64,000 nt of DNA, taken from the NCBI RefSeq assembly GCF_000934545.1, contig NZ_CP010554.1, positions 2,790,001 through 2,854,000 of the forward strand, in the 5' to 3' direction. This DNA comes from Rugosibacter aromaticivorans (GTDB lineage Bacteria; Pseudomonadota; Gammaproteobacteria; Burkholderiales; Rhodocyclaceae). Position numbers and translations under genes: made by a program. Below the pieces are notes generated by a model that did no database searches, was not told the origin of the DNA, and worked only from the letters and a program-made list of their open reading frames with translations. Every line of letters begins with the position of its first letter. The first letter of the stretch is position 1. Positions 1-9,137 of the stretch are shown here, piece after piece.

Positions 1-264
1 TGTCTGCGCAACCAGCCAGGTGCGGGCCGCCTCGATGCCGCGATCGGCGGCAACCGCTGCCGTGCGCTTGAAGCTGAGGTTGCGGGCAATGATCAGGCCA
101 GTGCCGATCTGCCGATACAGCACGATGCCGGCCAGTGTCATGGCCACCAGCATGATCAGCGCCAGCAGCAGCACCACGCCGCGCTGTGTTTGCATCTTTG
201 AACCCGTCTCTGGGCGTGTCTGGACGGCGAGCCTTTTTGTCGGGCGCATGTCCGGAACTTTCAT
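1..264 (-). CDS. pilX: Type IV pilus minor pilin PilX, partial (cut by window edge)
   Basis: The first 88 codons of a PilX-type minor pilin are visible. After a short leader (QTQRG) comes a hydrophobic prepilin helix (VVLLLALIMLVAM) without the Glu5 seen in most pilins, which is usual for PilX. Two starts are possible: ATG at 264, which overlaps the pilW stop as ATGA and suggests translational coupling, or ATG at 195, which gives the short leader typical of the family. PilX belongs to the inner-membrane/tip priming complex of type IV pili with PilV and PilW. Its place directly after pilW supports the call. The rest of the gene, and a possible pilY1, lie outside the window. Confidence 0.75.
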   Translation of the reverse strand, partial: MKVPDMRPTKRLAVQTRPETGSKMQTQRGVVLLLALIMLVAMTLAGIVLYRQIGTGLIIARNLSFKRTAAVAADRGIEAARTWLVAQT

Positions 265-1436
265 GGCATGCCCCAGACAATGTTGCGCAGCGGAATCACC
301 GTTTCATACACCCGGTAGCGGTAGTGCCGCCAGTCGTTGGCATTGCCCGGAGTCGTGTCCGCCGTGCCGTCAACATTGGTCATGGTGAATGCGCCCCCTG
401 CCCAGGCCGGAGCAACCGTAGTGACTGCGGTTTTTTCATATTGCTGGCTGCGTGCCAGCAGGGCGACGCGGATGGCGGACAGTTTCCGCCAGTTGCTGCT
501 GGGGGGAACTACCCCCCAGTCACTGGCTTGGTACGAGCCAGTGCCATTGGCGTCCATGCCGTACTCGGCCTGCAGATTGACAATGCCTTCGGCGACCTCG
601 GTTGGCGCAGGCGGATTGGCCAACCTGTTGTTAACCGTCAGGAAGCGCCGGTTGCTGATCTGCCAGACATTGAGTTGCGGAAACGTGCCCAGGTTGAAGA
701 GTGCGCCAGAGGAGCCAACACCCTTTGCGGTGCCATCGTTGTAACGGGCACTACCGCTGTTGTTGAGGAACTGCGCCTGCAACCGGGCCAATGCGCTGGC
801 GGCGAGCGCCGATTGGGCAGTCACATTCTGGTTATTGGCAAAGTTGAGATAGGCCCCCGTCCCGTGATCGACGGTGAGCCCGTCCGCATTGGCGTTGCCG
901 GTAATCTCGAACAACCCGCAGACCGCATTGCCGCTGTCGGCAGCGATCATCAGGTCGCCGGGAAGTAGCCCCGTGCGGGAATTTGCACGCTTGAAACCAT
1001 CGTTGGACACGGTCGGGAGCGGCGAGAGATTGTTGAATGACTGGCTCGACGACATGGTGGTGCCACTGCCATACAGCACGGTGATCGTGTCGGGTGCCCC
1101 AGCCGCGCCATCGGTGATCAACACCGGCACCATGGGGAAAGTGAAGGTGCTCGGTGCCGGGCGCGTACTATCATAGGCCGACACAGTGCAGTTCATGGCC
1201 GTTGCGTTGCCAAAGCCATAGCCGGCCATCTTGAGGTCGCGCTCAAGACTGAACATGGCAATGCTGCCTGACACCTGGGCATCGCTGCCCGCTGTGGTGG
1301 TGCGCTTGCGTGACTCCCAGACCTGCATGGACTGAAACATCATCACCATGCCGATCAGGGCGACGGCCATGCCGACAAGCACTTCAACCAGCGTAAAGCC
1401 CAGGCTGCGGCGCGGATTGAGTAAGGTGGCATACAT
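261..1436 (-). CDS. pilW: Type IV pilus minor pilin PilW
   Basis: 391 residues. The start at 1436 gives a class III leader ending LNPRRSLG, cleaved before FTLVEVLVGM, with Glu at mature position 5. A roughly 20-residue hydrophobic helix and a long Ser/Thr/Gly-rich periplasmic part follow. The length is typical of PilW and too long for a major pilin. It starts 11 bases after pilV and its stop overlaps the upstream pilX start. Minor pilins of this type prime pilus assembly and sit near the fibre tip. Family assignment rests on the leader, the size and the gene order. Confidence 0.85.
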   Translation of the reverse strand: MYATLLNPRRSLGFTLVEVLVGMAVALIGMVMMFQSMQVWESRKRTTTAGSDAQVSGSIAMFSLERDLKMAGYGFGNATAMNCTVSAYDSTRPAPSTFTFPMVPVLITDGAAGAPDTITVLYGSGTTMSSSQSFNNLSPLPTVSNDGFKRANSRTGLLPGDLMIAADSGNAVCGLFEITGNANADGLTVDHGTGAYLNFANNQNVTAQSALAASALARLQAQFLNNSGSARYNDGTAKGVGSSGALFNLGTFPQLNVWQISNRRFLTVNNRLANPPAPTEVAEGIVNLQAEYGMDANGTGSYQASDWGVVPPSSNWRKLSAIRVALLARSQQYEKTAVTTVAPAWAGGAFTMTNVDGTADTTPGNANDWRHYRYRVYETVIPLRNIVWGMP

Positions 1437-1447
1437 GATTCGGTGGC

Positions 1448-1981
1448 TCAGTTGATGTAGCCGATGATGCGATGGAAACGCGGCCGCCCATCCTTCGGCC
1501 CCTGCCAGCAGACTGTGACGGCCACCTGGTTCGCTGCGGCGGTATTGACCACAATCTGCTGCATGGCAGCTGTGGAGCCCGGCAGTCGCGTCGCCGTGTT
1601 GGCCGTTATGCTATTCACCCAGTCACCGACCAGTCCATTGCCGGAAGGCGTGCCGCTGAAGTTGCAGCAGTCGGTGTTCGCCGCCGCATCCGTGGCCAGC
1701 AGGCTGCAGGTGGTCGTACCTCCCACAGGTTGATGGCTGAATCCGGCCAGATTTGTCGTACTGACGGTACCGGTTGCGTCCCGTATGACGTGCAGATTGA
1801 TCTGGCCGAGAATCTGGTCGGCCAGGTTGGCTGCCTCGACCCGGTATTGCGAATCGGCCTGGATCGCGATCGAATTGGCCTGCAGGGCGATCATCGCCAG
1901 GACGCCAATGAAAAAGATCAGGATGCCGATCATGGCCTCGATCAGGAACACGCCAGTCTGGTTTTTTTTCATCGCGGCCAT
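1448..1981 (-). CDS. pilV: Type IV pilus minor pilin PilV
   Basis: About 177 residues. The leader MAAMKKNQTG precedes VFLIEAMIGILIFFIGVLAM, a prepilin helix with Glu at +5. I chose ATG at 1981 because it overlaps the fimT stop as TGATG and has GAGGGG six bases upstream; ATG at 1987 and 1972 are in frame too. The C-terminal half contains a Cys pair (TDCCNF) and single Cys residues that may form disulfides. It is third in pilE-fimT-pilV-pilW-pilX, matching the usual PilV position. Confidence 0.82.
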   Translation of the reverse strand: MAAMKKNQTGVFLIEAMIGILIFFIGVLAMIALQANSIAIQADSQYRVEAANLADQILGQINLHVIRDATGTVSTTNLAGFSHQPVGGTTTCSLLATDAAANTDCCNFSGTPSGNGLVGDWVNSITANTATRLPGSTAAMQQIVVNTAAANQVAVTVCWQGPKDGRPRFHRIIGYIN

Positions 1982-2616
1982 CAGCATCCCCTCGAATCAC
2001 CGGCTGCCACGGCGGCGGCGCTGACCGCCGGATCGCACAGACGGGCCTGCCCGCCAACGGAGACGATGACTTTCAGGCAGCGTACCGGGCCGCCGGCGGT
2101 GACGCAGGTGCCCGCCTCCGGATTGTTGAACTTGAAGACAGCCTGGTTCGCTAGACCGGTACGCCCCAGGCCGTTGAAAATGACCGAACCTACCGGCGTT
2201 GCCGGTGGTGCATCCGGGTCGGCGCTGGCCGGGGCGGAGGTATCGTTGATTTTTACCGGCGTCAGTTGCCCGGTTCCGCGTCCGGAACCCTCGATACCGA
2301 ACTTGCCGTCGATAAAGGTCGCGAGATCCGCCGTTCTGACCATCCAGTTTGTCCCGCTGGCCGAGGCGGTTGCCGCACCCACATTGTCCGGAATGGGGTC
2401 GGTCGCCGTCAGCAGAAACTCGACCGGGATATTCATTCTTACCGCTTCGGAGCGCGCAAGCTGCACGCCGGTGAGAAACATCTCCGCCGCCGAACGCAGT
2501 TTGACGTTGCGCAGGTACTCGGCAAAGCGCGGTGCGCCCAGGGCCAGCAGCACACCGATGATGGCGACCGTAACCATCAACTCAATTAGCGAGAACCCGC
2601 AGTACCGGCGTTTCAT
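1981..2616 (-). CDS. fimT: FimT/GspH-type pseudopilin
   Basis: About 211 residues. The short leader MKRRYCG is followed by FSLIELMVTVAIIGVLLALG, a textbook prepilin helix, then a GspH-like globular part that begins APRFAEYLRNVKLRSAAEMF and contains QLARSEAVRMN, a stretch typical of FimT/GspH. The reading frame is open to a GTG at 2634, but ATG at 2616 gives the standard leader and lies 4 bases after the pilE stop with GGAGG upstream. FimT is a minor pilin, implicated in DNA uptake in some bacteria. That role is only an inference here. Confidence 0.82.
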   Translation of the reverse strand: MKRRYCGFSLIELMVTVAIIGVLLALGAPRFAEYLRNVKLRSAAEMFLTGVQLARSEAVRMNIPVEFLLTATDPIPDNVGAATASASGTNWMVRTADLATFIDGKFGIEGSGRGTGQLTPVKINDTSAPASADPDAPPATPVGSVIFNGLGRTGLANQAVFKFNNPEAGTCVTAGGPVRCLKVIVSVGGQARLCDPAVSAAAVAAGDSRGC

Positions 2617-2620
2617 GGCT

Positions 2621-3115
2621 TCAGCAGCCTCCACCCTTGCTGGTTACCCAGCAATTCTGCGCGACCGCAGGCCAGGCGGCGCCGGCGGCAATCGTCGTTG
2701 TGCGTGTGTTAACTTGATTGATCGTGTAAGAGAAACCGACCATCGGGCCGGTCCCTGTCGCCGTCCATAGGTAAGTTTGGCCACTGTTGGCTGATGTGCA
2801 GGCGAACGTGAAACTGCTGGTGGCTGCGGCGGTCACGTTGCCACAGGTGGTATCCCCTGTGGTGCCATTCGCGTTGTAATAGCGGTTGTCCTGAAAGTAT
2901 TGCTCCATGCGCACCCGCAGGTCGGAGAGCGTGCCGACCGCTTCTGTAATTCTGCTGCGGATGACGTAATCATTGTAATTGGGAATGGCAATCGCCGCAA
3001 GAATGGCGATGATGGCGAGAACAATCATCAGCTCAATGAGCGTGAAGCCACGTATGACAAGGCGGCGCATTGTACAAAGGACAGGGTGATGATGGGACAG
3101 ATTTGGATAGGGCAT
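2621..3115 (-). CDS. pilE: Type IV pilin, PilE-like
   Basis: About 164 residues. GFTLIELMIVLAIIAILAAI is a perfect class IVa prepilin signature, followed by AIPNYNDYVIRSRITEAVG, characteristic of PilE/PilA. Two Cys pairs appear in the C-terminal half (CGNV/FACTS and CWVTSKGGGC) and could close the D-loop. The start at 3115 has AGGAG seven bases upstream and gives a 23-residue leader; ATG at 3070 gives an 8-residue leader and is the alternative. It is first in the pilE-fimT-pilV-pilW-pilX row, about 170 bases after mshQ. Whether it is the major pilin or a PilE minor pilin cannot be told from sequence alone. Confidence 0.85.
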   Translation of the reverse strand: MPYPNLSHHHPVLCTMRRLVIRGFTLIELMIVLAIIAILAAIAIPNYNDYVIRSRITEAVGTLSDLRVRMEQYFQDNRYYNANGTTGDTTCGNVTAAATSSFTFACTSANSGQTYLWTATGTGPMVGFSYTINQVNTRTTTIAAGAAWPAVAQNCWVTSKGGGC

Positions 3116-3234
3116 GGTGACTCTCCTCGGATTGGATACTGCCATTGCGTCTTTTCGATGGCTAGCGTCAGCCGACCAGTGGCGGGAAAAAGGCGATGAG
3201 CGTGGCTAATTGCCTGTCATCGGGCCATCACCAC

Positions 3235-3264
3235 CGTATCACCAGCGCCGACTTTTTGAGAATA
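3235..3264 (+). repeat. Dispersed short repeat, copy 1
   Basis: CGTATCACCAGCGCCGAC followed by TTTTTGAGAATA. It lies in the gap between the mshQ stop and the pilE start. The same core recurs at 35319 (plus), 31112 (plus, inside prlC), 7066-7089 (minus, inside the mshQ 5' end) and, shortened, at 26484-26500 (minus). Confidence 0.75.
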
Positions 3265-3284
3265 GATACCAAAAAACGTGAAAC

Positions 3285-6200
3285 TCAGTACCGCTCTCGC
3301 AAGTAAATATACGGTGCCTTCGGCGAGCCGACCCGAATGCGGGCGTTGGGGTCTTGTGCCCAGGCGGGCGTGCCGTTACAGGTGGATGACCAGAAGCCTT
3401 GTAGCCAGGGCAGGTTCGCTGTGGTGCCGCCGTGATTGGCATTACAGGAGGTATCCGCACCGGCTGCGTTCAAATCGGCGGCCAGATCGAAACGCCCGGC
3501 CACATTGGTCGGGTTGAATACGAGCGTGGCCTGCCCATTGGTCAGCGCGAGGGGGTTAGGGGTCGCTGCCGCCAGCGCCGGCGCGTTGCCAACCACATTG
3601 CTGACGAAAATCGCATTGGCAGGAAGCGCCGTGCAGTTATCCGCGCTGTTGATACTCCAGCCGGTACCGGTATAAAACTCACTGCGCACGGGCACGCGAA
3701 TGGGCAGCAGCTCCGAGCCATACGCATTCAAGAGACGCAGGCGGCCGGAGCGCAAGGCCAGACTACCTTCTACCAGCGGGGTACCGGTGGATGAGCTAAC
3801 GCCGTCACTATCAGTCGTGCGCACGACCAGGGCTGTCGGTGCAATGAGCGGATTGGCAAAGGCGAAGCTCACCGCAGGCGGCGTGGTCAGATCGGCAATG
3901 CCATTGATAAACACGCTGGACAAGAGCGGATTGGGGGAAAACGCTCCTGCAATGCCATTGGCTGAAGACAACGTTGCTGCCTTGGCAAAGGCCGCCGAGT
4001 AGTTTTGCGTGATGCCTCCGGCAAGATTTTTAGCAGAAAGGGTCAGCGCAAATGGTTGGCGTGCGTAGGTGAAACTGCCGCAGGCTGGGTTCACGACTGT
4101 ATCAAAATGATCGGGAATAAAACGCCCCAAAGCGACCGCTGTTTTATTGCCAACAGCGCAGCCATACTTCCCACCTGTAAGCGTATCGGCGAGACTTCCG
4201 GCGATGCAGTCGCCCGTGCCTTGATCGACTGCAGTAAAGCTGTCATCGCGAAACGTGCCGGCAGCAAGGTACAGATAGCCCGCCTCGGAGTAAAGCGCAT
4301 TGTTGGTGACCGCAGTATTCGCGGTAAGCGTTCCTGGCGTGAGTGTGCCAACCACGCCGCCATTTTGTTGCGTGGCATCTTGCAGCGGCGTCTGCGCGGA
4401 CAGCCTGCTCGTGTCCAGCGCCAGCACCCCGGTATAAGTATCGGTCGCTGCGGTAGTGGTTGCCGCGCCGAGATTGAACGCGGCACCCGCTTTGACGGTT
4501 GGGCCAGCACCGGCCGAAGGCGGCGTGGCATTGGCGTTGGTCGTCAAGGTTACTGCACCCGGGCGAATGGCAAAGTTATCACTTGAACAGGCAACAATGC
4601 TGGGCGATTGGCTAGCATCCGTCACCCGGCAGCGCACGTTGGGATAGGCTTTGGCGACCGTCATGGCGGCCGTCGCCTTGCGCCCCTGATCGGCGGCGGT
4701 AAAGGTGAGCATTTGTGTCACCGGTGGCGCCAACGGTGTGCGGCTGACACATGCCGTAGCGCCTGAGCCATCTACCAGCTCGACGGTGACATTCTGGTTG
4801 CCAACGGAAGCATAGGTCGTCTCTATCGTGCTATCCGCTTTGAGCGCTGCAACATCCACACTGAACGGAGTGGCCGCGAGCTGGGTATACAGCGTTCCCG
4901 TCGCCGCAGGCGTGGTGGCAGCCACGCAGTTAAAGTTGGCCGGCGGCGTCACGCCACCACAAGGATGCGCTGCGTTGTAGTCGACAAGGATTTGCGCTAA
5001 GGGAAGCTCGCCGTTATAGACCTTGACTTCATCCACCCGGCTGCGGAAGCGATAACCGTTGTCGGCCAACCATCCGCCGACACGCAAAGTGGCATTGGCA
5101 TACGCATTGGTATTGTTCGGCGTGCTCAATTTCTGGCTTAAGGCTTGTGCCACGCCGTCAATGGTGAGCTTGCTGGCTGTCACATTGCCATTGGTAAACA
5201 CGGCCGATACATGATGCCAGCCGTTAGCAAGGCCTGTGGAGTTGATGCCATACACATCGCTGTTGCCAGTGTTGAATCCAAAGTAACCGTTCACCAGCCA
5301 CAGATCATGCGCATTCCAGCCAATCGGCATGATGCCGTTAGTACCATCCCAATACATCCAGAACGTTACCGTAGTCTTGGCACCCGCGGCCGTGCTTGCA
5401 GCAACAGGCAAATCCAGCGCGCCCCCGCTGAAAGTGCCGTAGCCGCACGTACCCGGATTGCTCGCTCGCGCAGGCGCAGCGCTTGCAGGTACAGGCAGAG
5501 GAGAACCAAGCGCAACCCCGTGGCGATTATTTCCACTGACATCTTTCACCTCGCCTGCCGTGCCATTCCATGCCGTCTCCTCGAACCGGTACGCTGCCAG
5601 CAAGGTCGGCGGCACAGGGCAAGGATGCGTTCGTGCGGCGAGAGCAGCCACTTCAGCCGCTGTGAGCGCTCCAGAATAAACGCGCATTTCATCAATGTTG
5701 CCTGCAAAATGAAATGCGGATTCTGAGGATGCAGTCGTTTCGCCACCAATCGACGCCAGCCCATTATCCACGCCCCAACCGGCAGAAGCTGTACTGACCG
5801 CCACCAACTGCGTACCCGTTGTGTCATAGACGTAGATAGTGCGTCGACTATTCGAAATATCTGCCACGGCCGCCACGAAATACCAGGTGTTGCTATTGAT
5901 CACCGCAGGCGTGTCTAAAATGACAGGCGACGAACCCCGGGCGTAAAACCGCAATGTACCTGCCCCGCCATCACCCAGCGAAAATCCGTAACCGCCTGTA
6001 TTACTTTCATCATCGATGAAAATACGCTGCCCACTCCTCGTCCGGTCGGTGGTACGGATCCAGCCGGCAAGCGAAAAATCCGTGGTCATGTTGGGAAAAC
6101 TCGCCGGGAATGCCACGTAGTCGTTACTGCCATCGAACACGCCATAGCTGCATGTGCCGGGCGTGCCAGGTTTAGGAGGCGTCGCCGTGCTGGTTGTTGC

Positions 6201-7223
6201 ACCACCCACTGCGGTGGCCGAATAGCTGCCTATGGTGTCAGCAACTTCGCCCGCCAAACCCGTCCATCCAATTTCATCCATCGACCATTCGGCGATGGGT
6301 TGCGCAGCACACGCATGCGTCGCCGCATACGCAGTTGCTACCTCGCCTGCTGTCAGCGCCCCGTCATACACTTTGACTTCATCGATGCGGCCTGAGAAAC
6401 GATAACTGATATCGCGCTGCCAGCCGCCTACCTGCAAGGTGGTATTGACTACTGCTGTACCATTATTGGGCACACTTTGCTTTTGACTCAAAGCCTGGGC
6501 AACACCGTCGATATACAACGCATTGGCAGCGACATTGCCATTGGTGAAAACGGCGACCACGTGGTGCCAGCCGTTGGCCAACCCGGCTGAATTAATCCCA
6601 AACACATCGTTATTGCCCGTGTTAAAACCAAAAAATCCACTTGTTAGCCACAAGTCATGTGTATTCCAGCCAATCGGCATGACGCCGTTGGTGCCATCCC
6701 AATACATCCAGAAGGACACACTGGTTTTAGCCCCTCCAGTGATATTTACCGGCAAACCAGAAAGACTTAAAGCACCGCCATTATTGGGACCACCAGGAAG
6801 CTGGCCATAGCCGCAAGTGCCCGGGTTCCCTGCCCGGGCAGGCGAGCTTTGCACAGGTGAGGGCAAGGGGCTGCCTATCGTTCGCCCATCGCGGTTGTTG
6901 CCACTGGCATCCTTGACCTCCCCCGCCACACCGGACCAGGCCGACTCTTCCAGACGGTATTCACCTAACAGAGTGGCCGCTTGTGCGGATGCAACCAGAC
7001 ACATCAAAAAACAACCAAGAACAAAGAATCGTTTGTGGTTAAACCCCCTAAACCCTAACGCCTGCCAAAAAGCCGGCGCTGGTGATACGCCGCGAAGCTT
7101 TGAATCCGACCGCAGGAAGTGCAGAGCCGACCGCAGGAAGTGCAGAGCCGACCGCAGGAAGTGCAAAGCCGTCTCTGGAAATTGCTCATGGGGTGCGACG
7201 AGAAAACAATCGGCGGTGCTCAT
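3285..7223 (-). CDS. mshQ: MSHA biogenesis protein MshQ, LamG-domain surface protein
   Basis: Up to 1312 residues. A signal peptide (KRFFVLGCFLMCLVASAQA) sits at residues 64-82, then three LamG/concanavalin-like domains (about 83-307, 310-540, 545-753) and a long C-terminal DUF6701-like region (754-1312). Domains 1 and 3 are nearly identical in sequence. MshQ closes the MSHA operon and may act as a PilY1-like surface adhesin; its exact role is not established. The ATG at 7223 overlaps the mshP stop as ATGA, but the signal peptide lies 60 residues downstream. The intervening stretch holds three copies of ALHFLRS and a dispersed repeat, so it looks like an insertion behind the original start codon. 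Confidence 0.82.
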   Translation of the reverse strand: MSTADCFLVAPHEQFPETALHFLRSALHFLRSALHFLRSDSKLRGVSPAPAFWQALGFRGFNHKRFFVLGCFLMCLVASAQAATLLGEYRLEESAWSGVAGEVKDASGNNRDGRTIGSPLPSPVQSSPARAGNPGTCGYGQLPGGPNNGGALSLSGLPVNITGGAKTSVSFWMYWDGTNGVMPIGWNTHDLWLTSGFFGFNTGNNDVFGINSAGLANGWHHVVAVFTNGNVAANALYIDGVAQALSQKQSVPNNGTAVVNTTLQVGGWQRDISYRFSGRIDEVKVYDGALTAGEVATAYAATHACAAQPIAEWSMDEIGWTGLAGEVADTIGSYSATAVGGATTSTATPPKPGTPGTCSYGVFDGSNDYVAFPASFPNMTTDFSLAGWIRTTDRTRSGQRIFIDDESNTGGYGFSLGDGGAGTLRFYARGSSPVILDTPAVINSNTWYFVAAVADISNSRRTIYVYDTTGTQLVAVSTASAGWGVDNGLASIGGETTASSESAFHFAGNIDEMRVYSGALTAAEVAALAARTHPCPVPPTLLAAYRFEETAWNGTAGEVKDVSGNNRHGVALGSPLPVPASAAPARASNPGTCGYGTFSGGALDLPVAASTAAGAKTTVTFWMYWDGTNGIMPIGWNAHDLWLVNGYFGFNTGNSDVYGINSTGLANGWHHVSAVFTNGNVTASKLTIDGVAQALSQKLSTPNNTNAYANATLRVGGWLADNGYRFRSRVDEVKVYNGELPLAQILVDYNAAHPCGGVTPPANFNCVAATTPAATGTLYTQLAATPFSVDVAALKADSTIETTYASVGNQNVTVELVDGSGATACVSRTPLAPPVTQMLTFTAADQGRKATAAMTVAKAYPNVRCRVTDASQSPSIVACSSDNFAIRPGAVTLTTNANATPPSAGAGPTVKAGAAFNLGAATTTAATDTYTGVLALDTSRLSAQTPLQDATQQNGGVVGTLTPGTLTANTAVTNNALYSEAGYLYLAAGTFRDDSFTAVDQGTGDCIAGSLADTLTGGKYGCAVGNKTAVALGRFIPDHFDTVVNPACGSFTYARQPFALTLSAKNLAGGITQNYSAAFAKAATLSSANGIAGAFSPNPLLSSVFINGIADLTTPPAVSFAFANPLIAPTALVVRTTDSDGVSSSTGTPLVEGSLALRSGRLRLLNAYGSELLPIRVPVRSEFYTGTGWSINSADNCTALPANAIFVSNVVGNAPALAAATPNPLALTNGQATLVFNPTNVAGRFDLAADLNAAGADTSCNANHGGTTANLPWLQGFWSSTCNGTPAWAQDPNARIRVGSPKAPYIYLRERY
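7066..7089 (-). repeat. Dispersed short repeat, copy 2 (inside mshQ 5' end)
   Basis: On the minus strand this reads CGTATCACCAGCGCCGGC then TTTTTG, one base different from copy 1. It is translated as VSPAPAFW, just upstream of the mshQ signal peptide. Confidence 0.7.
7106..7168. repeat. Three tandem copies of a 21-bp unit
   Basis: Units at 7106-7126, 7127-7147 and 7148-7168 share CCGACCGCAGGAAGTGCA; the third differs by one base. Because 21 is a multiple of 3 the array stays in frame and encodes ALHFLRS three times on the minus strand. Confidence 0.9.
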
Positions 7224-7708
7224 AGTGTCACCTCGATGCGGCGTTCAACATAATCGGGGCTGGTCGGCGCGTTGTTGGGGCAAACGCCAGCGGCGGGTTG
7301 GTTGCAGGCGGTCGCGGTGACACGGAACACCGTCGGGCCATTGTTGGCGTCGGGTGGCGCAGCGCAGGTAACGGTAACAGTGAAGGCCGCGAGTGTCGTT
7401 GCCCCTGGCACAAAGGAGGTGGGTGAAGCCGGGCAGACGCGTGTGTTGGGGTTGGCGGCACCGACGGCGACGGCGGGCGTGCCGTAGCCGAAGTTGTAGG
7501 CCGGCGTAGCCTCGACTTGATAAATGCCCCATTCAACCCCGGACTTGGCGGCCTGATAAGCCCGCACGCCCTGGACATCCAGCGCGGTGCCGATCTGCTG
7601 ATTGGTGGAGATGCTGACGATAAATGCGCCGAGGGCGGCCAGCACGACGAGGATGAAAATCGCCGTGACGATGGCAAAGCCGTGCATGCGTTTAGCGACA
7701 ATGTTCAT
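7220..7708 (-). CDS. mshP: MSHA biogenesis protein MshP (PilX-like)
   Basis: 162 residues. The leader MNIVAKRMHG precedes FAIVTAIFILVVLAALGAF, a prepilin helix without Glu5, followed by SISTNQQIGTALDVQGVRAY and AAKSGVEWGIYQV. That AAxSGxEW segment is typical of MshP and PilX/GspK-type minor pilins. Its start overlaps the mshO stop as ATGA, and its stop overlaps the mshQ ATG the same way. Four Cys residues in the second half may pair. Order and overlaps fit the canonical mshC-D-O-P-Q arrangement. Confidence 0.85.
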   Translation of the reverse strand: MNIVAKRMHGFAIVTAIFILVVLAALGAFIVSISTNQQIGTALDVQGVRAYQAAKSGVEWGIYQVEATPAYNFGYGTPAVAVGAANPNTRVCPASPTSFVPGATTLAAFTVTVTCAAPPDANNGPTVFRVTATACNQPAAGVCPNNAPTSPDYVERRIEVTL

Positions 7709-8604
7709 GGTGTGTTGTCGATGCGAATCTGCTGGGCAAGGGTGATACGCTCGCCGCTGGCGTCAGTGAGCGTGAGGTTGATGAGCAACAGGCCGTTGCG
7801 GCCGCTGGCGTTGGCTGCATATTGAACAGTGCAGGTGGCGTTGCCTGCCAGCGGCGCGATCGTGCCGCCAGCAGGCGGTGTGGCTTGCGCGGCATTGAAG
7901 CCATAATTCCATTGCCGTGTCAGGTTAGCGGGTGCGGCGGCAGCATCAGGGCAGGCATAGGTGACGGCCTGCGTGCCAGTGGGCCCCCCGGGCACCCCGG
8001 GCACGACCTGAAATCGTGCGTCGGGCGAAGGCAACGGCGGCGCTTGCAAAGCAAATGGATTGGTGGCGAGGGTGATGACATTGCCGGCGACACCCTGCAC
8101 CTGGGCGCGGTTGCCGCCGGTGTAGGCGTCAGCCGGCGCATTGCCAGCGCCGAGATTGTAGATGACGATGAAATCACCGGCGACGATAGCAGGATTGGCC
8201 GGCATTGTGCCGAGCACGTCGAAGGACACGTCGGCCGGGTTGGTGTAGCTCAGGAAATCGCCGCCGGTCGATCCATCGGCCTCATCGCGGTAGCGGCCAC
8301 CATTAGAGGTCAAGATAAATTCGATGTAATTGACGCCGCCGGGGTTGAGGGACACCCGCACGCTATTGGGTAGAGCAAGACGCAGGTCGCGCGTGATGCG
8401 GCGCAGGGCGACATCGGCCTGGTCGGTCAGCTCGGCGCGACGCGCGGAATCGAAGTAGCCCTGTATCGGTTTGCCGATGAAGACGGCGATGATGGCGCCG
8501 AGAATACCGAGGATGGCGATGGTGACAATGGCTTCGATCAGCGTAAAACCAGTGGCGCGATGCGGCAGGCGGCGAGGCAGGTGACGGATCAAGGCGGGCG
8601 TCAT
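7705..8604 (-). CDS. mshO: MSHA biogenesis minor pilin MshO
   Basis: 299 residues. The leader ends PHRATG before FTLIEAIVTIAILGILGAII, with Glu5, then FIGKPIQGYFDSARRAELTD and LRRITRDLRLALPNSVR, segments characteristic of MshO. It overlaps mshD upstream and mshP downstream by ATGA, so the cluster is probably translated as one coupled unit. The product is likely an inner-membrane prepilin processed by PilD and placed in the MSHA pilus tip complex. Confidence 0.87.
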   Translation of the reverse strand: MTPALIRHLPRRLPHRATGFTLIEAIVTIAILGILGAIIAVFIGKPIQGYFDSARRAELTDQADVALRRITRDLRLALPNSVRVSLNPGGVNYIEFILTSNGGRYRDEADGSTGGDFLSYTNPADVSFDVLGTMPANPAIVAGDFIVIYNLGAGNAPADAYTGGNRAQVQGVAGNVITLATNPFALQAPPLPSPDARFQVVPGVPGGPTGTQAVTYACPDAAAAPANLTRQWNYGFNAAQATPPAGGTIAPLAGNATCTVQYAANASGRNGLLLINLTLTDASGERITLAQQIRIDNTP

Positions 8605-9137
8605 GGCAGTGAGTTCGGCGCGTAGCGCGTGCGATAACCTTCGATAGTGAGATTTTCGCCACCGAAGCTGACTGTCACGGTGATGAGCAACGAGTCGGCT
8701 GCGGGTATGCCAGCCAGGGCGCTCTGGGCCACGGCGATGCTGGCGCTGTAACCCATCGGCAGGGCGGTGCCGGTGATGCCGGTCGTGATGCCAGCCAGCC
8801 CGTTGTAGTCATTCACGTTATCGAAGGGCATCACCGCACCGCCGCGCGTTTCGCCTCCCTCTGCACCGATAGTTTCGGGCGTGGCGCAGGCAGCGGCGTT
8901 GATTGCGGTGGCGGCGGCCGGATCGTCCGGATCGCACCAGGTAAAGGGCTGTGCCGCAACTTCGTCCATCAGGCCTTCAGCGACCGCCAGCATTTGTTTG
9001 CGGATCATCGGGTCGGCGCCATGGCTTGTCGTCAAGTTGAGCACGGAAAGAATGCCAGCCAACCCGACACTGACGATGACAATGAAGACAATCAGCTCGA
9101 TCAGGGTGATGCCGCGCTGGGGGTGATTAGCGTACAT
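8601..9137 (-). CDS. mshD: MSHA biogenesis minor pilin MshD
   Basis: 178 residues. The leader MYANHPQRG precedes ITLIELIVFIVIVSVGLAGI, then LNLTTSHGADPMIRKQMLAVAEGLMDEVAAQ, which matches the conserved post-helix region of MshD. The start overlaps the end of mshC by 11 bases and the stop overlaps mshO. Ile rather than Phe follows the cleavage Gly. Confidence 0.87.
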   Translation of the reverse strand: MYANHPQRGITLIELIVFIVIVSVGLAGILSVLNLTTSHGADPMIRKQMLAVAEGLMDEVAAQPFTWCDPDDPAAATAINAAACATPETIGAEGGETRGGAVMPFDNVNDYNGLAGITTGITGTALPMGYSASIAVAQSALAGIPAADSLLITVTVSFGGENLTIEGYRTRYAPNSLP

